DNA from: Megaleporinus macrocephalus
Taxonomy: Eukaryota > Chordata > Actinopteri > Characiformes > Anostomidae
Assembly (NCBI GenBank): GCA_021613375.1
Contig: CM038716.1
Location: 11,308,774-11,372,773 of the forward strand
Direction of reading: 5' to 3'
DNA length: 64,000 nucleotides
Part shown: piece by piece, positions 29,820 to 42,800 of the stretch
Numbering within the stretch: position 1 is the stretch's first letter
Layout: every line of letters starts with the position of its first letter
Notes under the pieces: model-generated
Told to the model about the DNA's origin: nothing
Databases searched by the model: none
What the model saw: only the letters and a program-made list of their open reading frames with translations
Made by a program: the position numbers and the translations under genes

Positions 29820-30840
29820 GTAGAAACTAGTGGGGATGAGGGGGACATGTCCCACCCAATATCAGAAACAGATAGATTTGTCCCACCTAAAAATTTAAAC
29901 GTGAGGTCAGTGATGACAGCAGTGAATAACAATGATGACCATATATACTGAAATAAACAGCTTTAGTATAATGTGTTGTCATGGTAACAGACTAGGACGG
30001 TTTGGGTTTAGCTAACGTTTATATTAACATTAGTCAGAAAGCACTCTGAAACATAAAGCTACATTACTCTCTGGCCACGCCCCCAAACTGCAGACTGCTA
30101 CTACACTACATACACAATAAAATGAAATATAATAAATAAAATGAATGAATTAATTAATAAAAGGACTCCATCGTTAAAAGTGCTGTCAGTAGTGCGGTAT
30201 GTAATGTTCCAGAGGGAGCTGTTTCTTAGATATATATCTTATAAATATATGCATATACTCCAGACATTGCATGTATAGTTTAAAGGTTTTTTGACAGCAG
30301 TAGCATGTAATGTGGAGAATCTAGTTTAGTTTATAAATTGATCTTTAATTGGATTTATCTAATAATAATCAGACGTACAGATAATGTTATATTTTGTTTA
30401 TTTATTGTAATTTACTGTAATTCCACAAATGTTGTTCTACGTCACTATAAAGTGATTTACTACCTTACCTACAGTGGAATCAGATTATAGGTAATATTTA
30501 GGGGATAGGGTGGGCTTTGATTCATATTAGTTAATGTGTCCTTGGTAGTAACATAGATTAATTGAGATTCTTAACATTGTTGATATTTTCTTACATCCAC
30601 ACTAAGTATAATATGAGTATTTATTGTTTCTCTGTTTACTTTCATTACAGTTAATTTAGAATTTTCTGCTACTAAAATTATAGAATTTAATATAATATTA
30701 ATATTAAAAAACAGCCATAATGACAAACCCCCCCAGTAAAAATAGAATTTCTTGTCTATTGTTTCATACACAGAGACCTGGCAACCATGTGAATACAGAA
30801 AACATGCTGTTGGTCGTGTGTCGTGTTTGAAATTTGGATC
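29820..30840. other. Region upstream of the lectin gene, no feature recognised
   Basis: AT-rich sequence preceding the lectin start codon. It must hold that gene's promoter, but I cannot point to a TATA box or transcription start with confidence. Confidence 0.35.
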
Positions 30841-30847
30841 CTCGGTC

Positions 30848-33800
30848 ATGTTTTCCATCCTACTGTTTTCAAGTGAGTCTTTATTCCTAAAGTTTTTAAG
30901 AATTTTAAAGAATTAAGCTTGTTAAACATCTGTCAACATCTGGAGCTGGTCCTCAGGTTTCTGCCTGCTGCCAGTATGCCTGCCTCGTCAGTATCACTTG
31001 GTGGAGGAGGCTAGAAGCTGGGCCGAGGCTCAGAGCTTCTGTAGACTGAACTACACTGACCTGGCCAGTGTGGACAGCGTGACAGACATGGTCAGCCTGC
31101 TGGAGTCCGTCCACGGGGGACATAACGGCTCTGCGTGGATCGGACTGTATGATGACCCGAAGGGAGGCTGGAGGTGGTCTCTGGAGGACTCTCAGTTCTA
31201 CAGGGAGGGAGAAGGTGACTTCAGGAACTGGGTCAGAACTCTGGCCGGCGTTTCCAGACGGGAGCCTGTCTGTGTGATGTCTGACCGCGGCCTGTGGCAC
31301 CTGTATCCCTGCGACGCGACCCTCTCGTTTGTTTGTTTCGATGGTGAGCAGCTTCTAAACTTCTAAACTTCTAAACTTCAACCAAAGCTGCCGTACAGGC
31401 ACTGATTCAACGTGTAAGTTCTTCTCCGATGTTCTACGTAGAAGGTATGTGTGTTCTTGGTCGTCCAGATGTGGTTCTACACCATCTACACTCTAGAATC
31501 TGGTTCTAGAACGAAACACTGTTTTCCCTTTTTTGGTGAGATCATGAATAATTAGATGAGCTGTGCTCTGATTGGCTGGTTTGCAGTGGAGACGACCACA
31601 CAGAAGCAACATAGACCAAATAAAATGAGCCGCGGTGAAAATAAGCTCCGCCCACATACTATTTAGTTGGCTACACTAGTTAGCTACACTCGCTTTGATC
31701 TGGACATCAAACGCAAAACACACTGAGTCTGAAGACCAAGACTCTTGATACTGAGACTGGACATGAGTACGTCCAACTGTCCACTTGTAACAGTGATTTC
31801 AGAGCAAACAGTCCTTTCTGTTACCGTCCTCTCTGTCTTTGTCCTCTTTGTCACTATCCTCTTCTCCGTCACTGTCTCTGGCACAGTCTTTTCTGTTACT
31901 GTTACTGTCCTCTCTGTCTTAATTCTCTATGTCACTGTCCTCTCTGTCCTTTATGTTACTGTCCTCTTTGTCACTGTCTTCTCTGTCCTTTTATCACTGT
32001 CCTTTATGTTACTGTCTTCTTTGTCACTGTCCTTTCTTTTATTGTCTTCTTTGTGACTGTCCTCTCTGTCTTTGTCCTTTCTGTCACTGTCCTTTCTGTA
32101 ACTCTCTTCTTTGTCACTGTCCTTTATGTCCACCTCACCCCAAGATTTTATGGTCTGGAGACCAGGATTGATATAAAGTACTGCAAACCTGTCATTGTCT
32201 TCTCCATCAGTGTCCTTTCTGTTCTCTTTGACAATTTCCTCTCTGTCACTGTCCTCTCTGTCTTTGTCCATTCTATTTTTACAGTTGCTAAAAACTAGAA
32301 AAAACTGGAACTGAACACTTTGTCTCACCGTCTCTTTTGCACTGGTCTCTCTGTCTTCGTACTCTGACTGTGTCATTGTTCTCTTGGTCCCTGTCCTCTT
32401 GGTCGCTGTCCTCTCGGTTACTGTCCTCTCTGTCACTCACCACTCCCTTACTGTCTCCTCTCTGATAACCGTCTGAAAACTTTGTCTTACCGTCTCTTTT
32501 GCACTGGTCTCTCTGTCTTTGTATTCTATGTCATTGTTCTCTTGGTCCCTGTCCTCTCGGTCACTGTCACTCTCCACTCCCATACTGTCTCCTCTCTGAT
32601 AACCCCACCCCCTGAGACCAAGCCAAATATGTTTGGCTTTGAGTTTTTGGTCTCTAGACTGGTCTTTGTACCTAGTACTGCAACACTACTTATAATGTTA
32701 GCTTAGGTAGCTTTCTTTTTGTTTATCTAAAAGCCTTCATAGCTCTGAATCTGATATTAATTAAATTTATTTGTTTTTTTTACACCAGGGGGAGAAAACG
32801 CCACTGAGAGTTTGGTTCTGGTATCTGAACGTAAAAACTGGACCGAAGCTCAGCACTACTGCAGAGAGCATCATACGGATCTGGTCAGCATCAGGAACCA
32901 AAAGGAGAACCGCTGGATTGCCAGCTTAACAGGACTGAACGTGAACAAGGTTTTTGTATGGATTGGGCTGCACAGGACCAGAATATGGTCCGACCAGAGC
33001 AACTCGGCTTTCAGATACTGGAAAGCAGAGGAGCCGTACGTGAACTTGGAGCACTTGAGTCCATCCTGTATCACTGTGTCGTTTGGAGATTCGGGCAGAT
33101 GGATTGAGGAAAGCTGCAACGTCACACTCCCCTTCATCTGCTACGTGGGTGAGCTTCCAGATGGTTAACAAAATAGGTTGCTTGCTGTGGTTTGAACAGA
33201 TGGAGGGCAGGAAGTGATTTTCCACATAGGGGGTGCTATCACACTCTCTCAGAATGCCTCTGGTTTAACTGAGAACCAGCAGCAGGACTGTCTGACCCTT
33301 CGTCTGCTGTCAGGACGAGAGACTGAACTTCCTGTTCCAGGTTCTTGTAGCTGTGGTTTGAAACCTCTCACCAGTGACCAGTCACATCACCCCCAGACCA
33401 ACTGTTCACTCTACAATACTCACTCCTACCGAGTGCACGAGGGTGAAGCAGCTCATTCACCAGTTTTCCTGTTCCACCTTAAACAGTGCAGCAGGAGCCA
33501 GAACGTACCTGCACCTCCATTTAAGGTGGAAACAGGAGAACTGGTGAAGGAGAAGCTGAGCTGATGGTGCTGGTGGTCAGTAGGAGTGAGTATTGTAGTG
33601 TGTAAGGGTGATCTGGGGGTGAACACTGGTGATAGATTTAAAAGCGTACGTTACAGTAAGTACACAGTGTAACGTTAATGACGAGAGGGGCGGAGTTGAG
33701 TGTGTGGTGTTGGTTGATCCACAGGACAGTAAACCACAGATGTTGTGGAGCTCCTCAATATCGAGACCACCAACCGCCAACACACCAGTTGTAGCTCAAC

Positions 33801-36800
33801 ACTAGTATGTGGTGGTTTGTTTTCTTGGTGGTTCTTAATCTGCTGCTCGATAGCAGCTCATCTTTCAGTTCAGCTCAAACCACCTCCAACATCTACTGTA
33901 ACATCTCACCTCCATCTCCTCCACTCTGTTCCTCACCTTCATCTACTTTACTCTGTTCCTCACCTCCATCTCCTCCACTCTGTTCCTCACCTCCATCTCC
34001 TCCACTCTGTTCTTTACCTCCATCTACTTTACTCTGTTCCTCACCTCCATCTCCTCCACTCTGTTCCTCACCTCCATCTACTCTACTCTGTTCCTCACCT
34101 CCATCTACTCTACTCTGTTCTTTACCTCCATCTGCTCCACTCTGTTCCTCACCTCCATCTCCTCCAGTCTGTTACTTACCTCCATCTCCTCCACTCTGTT
34201 CTTCACCTCCATCTCCTACACTCTGTTCCTCACCTCCATCTCCTCCACTCTGTTCCTCATCTCCATCTACTCTACTCTGTTCCTCACCTCCATCTCCTCC
34301 ACTCTGTTCTTCACCTCCATCTCCTCCACTCTGTTCCTCACCTCCATCTCCTCCACTCTGTTCTTTACCTCCATCTCCTCCACTCTGTTCTTCACCTCCA
34401 TCTCTTCCACTCTGTTCCTCACCTTCATCTCCTCCACTCTGTTCATCACCTCCTTCTCTTCCACTCTGTTCCTCACCTCCATCTCCTCCACTCTGTTCTT
34501 CACCTCCATCTCCTACACTCTGTTCCTTACATCCATCTCCTCCACTCTGTTCTTCACCTCCATCTCCTACACTCTGTTCCTTACATCCATCTCCTCCACT
34601 CTGTTCTTCACCTCCATCTCCTACACTCTGTTCCATACATCCATCTCCTCCACTCTGTTCTTCACCTCCATCTCCTCCACTCTGTTCCTCACCTCCATCT
34701 CTTTCACTCTGTTTCTCACCTCCATCTCCTCCACTCTGTTTCTCACCTCCATCTCCTACACTCTGTTCCTCACCTCCATCTCCTCCACTCTGTTCTTCAC
34801 CTCCATCTCCTCCACTCTGTTTCTCACCTCCATCTCCTCCAGTCTGTTACTTACCTCCATCTCCTCCACTCTGTTCTTCACCTCCATCTCCTCCACTCAT
34901 GTTGCCCGTCTGGAGTCGCTTCACTTTTACTTGTCACAGTGTCCTCATTGTTTACAGTGAGTTTAGAGTGTTTCTCACTAAACAGCAGTCTGTCCTTTCT
35001 GTCACTGTCCTCCCCATCACTGTCCTCTCGGTCATTGTCCTCTCCACCCCTGTCCTCTTTGTTATTGTCCTCTCCACCACTGTCCTCTTTGTCACTGCTT
35101 TCTGCCACTATCCTCTCTGTCATTGTCCTCTCCATCACTGTCCTCTCTGTCATTGTCCTCTCCACCACTGTCCTCTCTGTCACTGTGCTTTCTGTCACTA
35201 TCCTCTCTGTCATTGTCCTCTGTTATTGTTTTCTTTGAAATTGTCCTCTGTCATTGTTCTGTCCATAATTGTCCTGTCCATAATTGTCCACTGTCATTGT
35301 CCTTTCCATCACTGTCCTCTCTGTTATTGTCCTCTCCATCACGGTCTTCTCCGGCGCTGGGCTCTTTGCCACTGTCCTTTCTGCCACTGTCCTCTCTCCT
35401 CTCTGTCATTGTCCTCTCTACCACTGTCCTCTCTGTCTTTGAACTTTCTGTTATTGCCGTCTCTGTCACTGTGGACTTTGTCTTTGTCCTTCCTGTCAGT
35501 GTCTGCCCTGTCTTTGCCCTCTCTGTCATTGTCCTTTCACTGTCCTCTCTGTCTTTGAACTCTCTGCCATTATCTTCCCTGTCTTTGCCTTCTTTGTTAT
35601 TACCCTCTCTGACACTGTCCTCTCTGTCTTTGTCCTCTTCAGCCACGGCGGGCTCCCCTCGTCAGTATCACTTCGTGAGGGAGGCTAAGAACTGGACCGA
35701 GGCTCAGAGCTTCTGCCGACGCACGTACGCTGACCTGGCCACTGTGGACGGCATGACGGACATGGTCAGCCTGCTGGCGTCCGTCAGCGGCTCTTATAAC
35801 GGCTCCGCATGGATCGGACTGTACGATGACCTGCAGAAGAGCTGGAGATGGTCTCTTCAAGACCCTCAGTTCTACACGGAGGTGGGGAACGATTTCAGGC
35901 AATGGTATGCGCATCCTCTTAATGAGCGTGGGAATGATCTTTGTGCGCTGATGCTGTTCAACAATCAGCCGGCAAACGAGGAGAAGTGGGTGGACAGGTC
36001 TTGCGCAGAGGAACGTCAGTTCGTGTGCTATACTGGTAAGAGAATCTGTGCATTCATTAAAATGGTAATGTTGTTCTTCCACTGGTTTACAGAAGCTTGA
36101 CTTTCATATTTCAGAAAACAATGACACCGCTGGACGCTACGTTCCAATAGCCGATCCTAAGACCTGGATGGACGCTCAGAGTTACTGCAGGGAACACTAC
36201 ATAGACCTGGCCAGTGTGAGGAACCAACAGGAGAACCTGGAGATCTTCAGGAAAACACATGAAAGCATGGAAATCAACTTTCTGGATGGAGTGTGGGGAG
36301 TTTGGATTGGACTCTACCGGACCAGAACGTGGTCAGACAACAGCAACTCCTCGTTCAATTACTGGACAGAAGGAGAACCGGATAATGGAAGGAAATCCAT
36401 GTATGAGAACCTGGATCAGCACTGCACTGCAGTATCCTTAAATAACTCCGGACGCTGGACGGACGAGAACTGTTTGACCACTCTACCGTTCTTCTGCTAC
36501 AGCTGTGAGTCGAGATTCAGTTGTTATCTCTTTAACATTTCTGTTATGTGGTGGTGTGTTAGTGTGTGTTGTGCTGGTGTGAGTGGATCAGACACAGCAG
36601 TGCTGCTGCTGGAGTGTTTAAACGCTGTGTCCACTCACTGTCCACTCTATTAGACACTCCTACTACTTGCTAGTCCACCTTGTAGATGTAAAGTCAGAGA
36701 CTGTAACTCATCTGCTGCTGCCCAGTTTGTGTTCCTCTAGTCGTTCATCAGTGGACACAGGACGCCGCCCACAGGACACTGCTCTCTGGATACTTTTGGT

Positions 36801-39800
36801 TGGTGGACGATTCTCAGTCCAGTCACACTCACTCCAGCACAACACACACTAACACACCACCAACAAGTCAGAGTCACTGCAGTGCTGAGAATGACCCACC
36901 TCCCTAATAGTAGCTGCTCTGTGGTGGTCCTGTGGGGGTCCAGGGTAATGAAGTATACAGAGAATCAGATGAACTACAGTCTGTAAGTGGAGGTCCTGTA
37001 TGGTCAGTGGAGCTGATACAGTGGACAGTGAGTGGAGGTCCTGTATGGTCAGTGGAGCTGATACAGTGGACAGTGAGTGGAGGTCCTGTATGGTCAGTGG
37101 AGCTGATACAGTGGACAGTGAGTGGAGGTCCTGTATGGTCAGTGGAGCTGATACAGTGGACAGTGAGTGGAGGTCCTGTATGGTCAGTGGAGCTGATACA
37201 GTGGACAGTGAGTGGAGGTCCTGTATGGTCAGTGGAGCTGATACAGTGGACAGTGAGTGGAGGTCCTGTATGGTCAGTGGAGCTGATACAGTGGACAGTG
37301 AGTGTAGTGGTTTTAATGTTATGACTGATCTGTGTATTTATAGTTAAAGTAATAAGATAACATGGCTTTACAAGGAAAACAACTAAATCAAAATATTATT
37401 TATTGTGTAATGTTGTTTGTTATGTATTTATTTATTACTTTTAGGGATGTATATTGTTATACGCACTCATGGTTTTGTTTCCTATAACTTTGACGAGTTA
37501 TTCAATTATTCTAGATGCTAAATCTGAACGCAAATGTCTTAAAATACAGCTACAAAACCTAAAACGTTAAGCAATGCGTACATATTTAAATGTTAATATG
37601 TAAATCTTGAGTGGAAATATCAATCTCTGTTATTTCAAGTAAATGCCTATTATATATATTTTAGAAAACCAGTGGAAGGGTGAAATGGAGTTGTTCTTAT
37701 GTTTTATAATTCATTTGTAATTCAACACAATCCTCCACAGCAGTGAACTCCACAACTCAATCCTCCACAGCAGTGAATTCCACAATTCAACCGACCACAG
37801 CAGGGAATTCCACAATTCAACCCACCACAGCAGTGAATTTCACAACTCAATTCTCCACAGCAGTTAATTCGACAACTCAATTCTCTACAGCAGTCAATCC
37901 CACATCTAAGACCTCCACAACAGTGAATTCTACAACTCGACCCTTCACAGAAGGGAATTCCACAACTCAACCCACCACAGCAGTGAATTCCACAATTCAA
38001 CCCACCACAGCAGTGAATTCCACAACTCAACCCACCACAGCAGGGAATTCCACAACTCAACCCACCACAGCAGTGAATTCCACAACTCAACCCACCACAG
38101 CAGGGAATTCCACAACTCAACCCAACACAGCAGTGAATTCCACAATTCAACCCACCACAGCAGGGAATTCCACAATTCAACCCACCACAGCAGGGAATTC
38201 CACAATTCAACCCTCCACAGCAGTGAATTCCACAATTCAACCCACCGCAGCAGTGAATTCCACAACTCAACCCACCACAGCAGTGAATTCCACAATTCAA
38301 CCCACCACAGCAGTGAGTTCTACAACTCAACCCCCCAGATCAATGAATTCCACAACTCAAACCTCCACAACAGTGATTTCCACAACTCAACTACCCACAG
38401 CAGTGAATTCCACCACTAATCCCTCCACAGCAGTGAATTTCACAACTCAACTCTCCACAGTAGCAAATTCCAAAACTCAATCATCTACAGCAGTGAACTC
38501 TACTAATCAGTTCTTCACAGTAATGAATTCTACAACTCAACCCACCACAGCAGTTCATTCCACAACTCAACCCACCACAGCAGTGAATTCCACAACTCAA
38601 CCCTCCACAGCAGTTAATTTCACAATTCAACCCTCCACATCAGTTAATTTCACAACTCAACCCACCACAGCAGTTCATTCCACAACTCAACCCACCACAG
38701 CAGTGAATTCCACAACTCAACCCTCCACATCAGTTAATTTCACAACTCAACCCACCACAGCAGTGAATTCCACAACTCAACCCTCCACAGCAGTTAATTT
38801 CACACCTCAACCGTCCACAGCAGTTAATTCGACAACTCAATTCTCTACAGCAGTCAATCCCACATCTCAGACCACCACAGCAGTGAATTCCACAACTCAA
38901 CCCACCACAGCAGTGAATTCCACAATTCAACCCACCACAGCAGTGAATTCCACAATTCAACCCACCACAGCAGGGAATTCCACAATTCAACCCACCACAG
39001 CAGTGAATTCCACAATTCAACCCACCACAGCAGGGAATTCCACAACTCAACCCACCACAGCAGTGAATTCTACAACTCAAACCTTCACAACAGTGAATTC
39101 CACAACTCAACCCACCACAGCAGTGAATTCCACAACTCAACTACCCACAGCAGTGAATTCCACAAGTAATCCCTCCACAGCAGTGAATTTCACAACTCAA
39201 CTCTCCACAGTAGCAAATTCCAAAACTCAACTATCTACAGCAGTGAACTCTACTAATCAATTCTTCACAGTAATGAATTCTACAACTCAACCCACCACAG
39301 CAGTGAATTCCACAATTCAATTCTCTACAGCAGTCAATCCCACATCTCAGACCTCCACAGCAGTGAATTCCACAACTCAACCCACCACAGCAGTGAATTC
39401 CACAATTCAACCCACCACAGCAGGGAATTCCACAACTCAACCCACCACAGCAGTGAATTCCACAACTCAACCCAACACAGCAGTGAATTCCACAACTGAA
39501 CCCACCACAGCAGTGAATTCTACAACTCAACCCTCCACAGCAGGGAATTCCACAATTAAACCCACCACAGCAGGGAATTCCACAACTCAACCCAACACAG
39601 CAGTGAATTCCACAACTGAACCCACCACAGCAGTGAATTCTACAACTCACCCTCCACAGCAGGGAATTCCACAACTCAACCCACCACAGCAGTGAATTCC
39701 ACAATTCCACCCACCACAGCAGTGAGTTCTACAACTCAACCCCCCAGAGCAATGAATTCCACAATTCAACCCACCACAGCAGGGAATTCCACAACTCAAC

Positions 39801-42800
39801 ACACCACAGCAGTGAATTCCACAATTCAACCCACCGCAGCAGTGAATTCCACAACTCAACCCACCACAGCAGTGAATTCCACAATTCAACCCACCACAGC
39901 AGTGAGTTCTACAACTCAACCCCCCAGATCAATGAATTCCACAACTCAAACCTCCACAACAGTGATTTCCACAACTCAACTACCCACAGCAGTGAATTCC
40001 ACCACTAATCCCTCCACAGCAGTGAATTCACAACTCAACTCTCCACAGTAGCAAATTCCAAAACTCAATCATCTACAGCAGTGAACTCTACTAATCAGTT
40101 CTTCACAGTAATGAATTCTACAACTCAACCCACCCACAGCAGTTCATTCCACAACTCAACCCACCACAGCAGTGAATTCCACAACTCAACCCTCCACAGC
40201 AGTTAATTTCACAATTCAACTCTCCACATCAGTTAATTTCACAACTCAACCCACCACAGCAGTTCATTCCACAACTCAACCCACCACAGCAGTGAATTCC
40301 ACAACTCAACCCTCCACATCAGTTAATTTCACAACTCAACCCACCACAGCAGTGAATTCCACAACTCAACCCTCCACAGCAGTTAATTTCACACCTCAAC
40401 CGTCCACAGCAGTTAATTCGACAACTCAATTCTCTACAGCAGTCAATCCCACATCTCAGACCTCCACAGCTGTGAATTCCACAACTCAACCCACCACAGC
40501 AGTGAATTCCACAATTCAACCCACCACAGCAGTGAATTCCACAATTCAACCCACCACAGCAGGGAATTCCACAATTCAACCCACCACAGCAGTGAATTCC
40601 ACAATTCAAACCCACCACAGCAGGGAATTCCACAACTCAACCCCACCACAGCAGTGAATTCTACAACTCAAACCTTCACAACAGTGAATTCCACAACTCA
40701 AACCCACCACAGCAGTGAATTCCACAACTCACTACCCACAGCAGTGAATTCCACAAGTAATCCCTCCACAGCAGTGAATTTCACAACTCAACTCTCCACA
40801 GTAGCAAAATTCCAAAACTCAACTATCTACAGCAGTGAACTCTACTAATCAATTCTTCACAGTAATGAATTCTACAACTCAACCCACCACAGCAGTGAAT
40901 TCCACAATTCAATTCTCTACAGCATTCAATCCCACATCTCAGACCTCCACAGCAGTGAATTCCACAACTCAACCCACCACAGCAGTGAATTCCACAATTC
41001 AACCCACCACAGCAGGGAATTCCACAACTCAACCCACCACAGCAGTGAATTCCACAACTGAACCCACCACAGCAGTGAATTCTACAACTCAACCCTCCAC
41101 AGCAGGGAATTCCACAATTAAACCCACCACAGCAGGGAATTCCACAACTCAACCCAACACAGCAGTGAATTCCACAACTGAACCCACCACAGCAGTGAAT
41201 TCTACAACTCAACCCTCCACAGCAGGGAATTCCACAACTCAACCCACCACAGCAGTGAATTCCACAATTCCACCCACCACAGCAGTGAGTTCTACAACTC
41301 AACCCCCCAGAGCAATGAATTCCACAATTCAACCCACCACAGCAGGGAATTCCACAACTCAACACACCACAGCAGTGAATTCCACAATTCCACCCACCAC
41401 AGCAGTGAGTTCTACAACTCAACCCCCCAGAGCAATGAATTCCACAAATCAAACCTCCACAACAGTGATTTCCACAACTCAACTACCCACAGCAGTTAAT
41501 TCCACCACTAATCCCTCCACAGCAGTGAATTTCACAACTCAACTCTCCACAGTAGCAAATTACAAAACTCAACCATCTACAGCAGTGAACTCTACTAATC
41601 AGTTCTTCACAGTAATGATTTCTACAACTCAACCCACCACAGCAGTTCATTCCACAACTCAACCCACCACAGCAGTTAATTCCACAATTCAACCTTTCAT
41701 ATCAGCTAATTCAACAACTCAATCGTCCACAGCAGTTAATTTCACAACTCAATCCTCCACAGCAGTGAATTCCACAAATCAAAGCTTCACAAGAATAAAC
41801 TCCACAACTCAACCATTCACAACTTTGAATTCCTCAACTCAATTCTCCACAGCAGTTAATTTCACAACTCAATTCTCTACAGCAGTGAATTCCACAATTC
41901 AACCCTCCACAGCAGTGAATTCTACAATTCAACCCACCACAGCAGTGAATTCCACAATTCAACCCACCGCAGCAGTGAATTCCACAATTCAACCCTCCAC
42001 AGCAGTGAATTCCACAATTCAACCCACCACAGCAGTGAATTCCACAATTCAACCCACCACAGCAGTGAATTCCACAATTCAACCCTCCACAGGAGTGAAT
42101 TCCACAACTCAACCCACCACAACAGTGAATTCCACAATTCAACCCACCACAGCAGTGAATTCCACAATTCAACCCTTTACAGCAGTGAATTCCACAATTC
42201 AACCCTCCAGAACAGTGAATTCCACAGTTAAACCCTCCACAGCAGTGAATTCCACAATTCAACTCTCCACAGCAGTGAATTCCACAATTCAACCCACCAC
42301 AGCAGTGAATTCCACAATTCAACCCACCACAGCAGTGAATTCCACAATTCAACCCTCCACAGCAGTGAATTCCACAATTCAACCCACCACAGCAGTGACT
42401 TCCACAATTCAACCCCCCAGAGCAATGAATTCTACAATTCAACCCTCCACAGCAGTGAATTCCACAATTCAACACACCACAGCAGTGAATTCCACAATTC
42501 AACCCACCACAGCAGTGAATTCCACAACTCAACCCTCCACAGCAGTGAATTCCACAATTCAACCCACCACAGCAGTGAATTCCACAACTCAACCCACCAC
42601 AGCAGTGAATTCCACAACTCAACCCACCACAGCAGTGAATTCCACAACTCAACCCTCCACAGCAGTGAATTCCACAATTCAACCCACCACAGCAGTGAAT
42701 TCCACAATTCAACCCACCACAGCAGTGAATTCCACAATTCAACCCACCACAGCAGTGAATTCCACAATTCAACCCTCCACAGCAGTGAATTCCACAATTC

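Noticed and set aside
33745..35558. Frames of ~500 and ~580 codons (HLHLLHSVP, PPSPPLCSS repeats) and Glu-rich frames on the other strand
   Set aside because: They come from the 27-bp intron array, which is stop-free in several frames. They lie between two well-supported lectin exons with correct splice phases.
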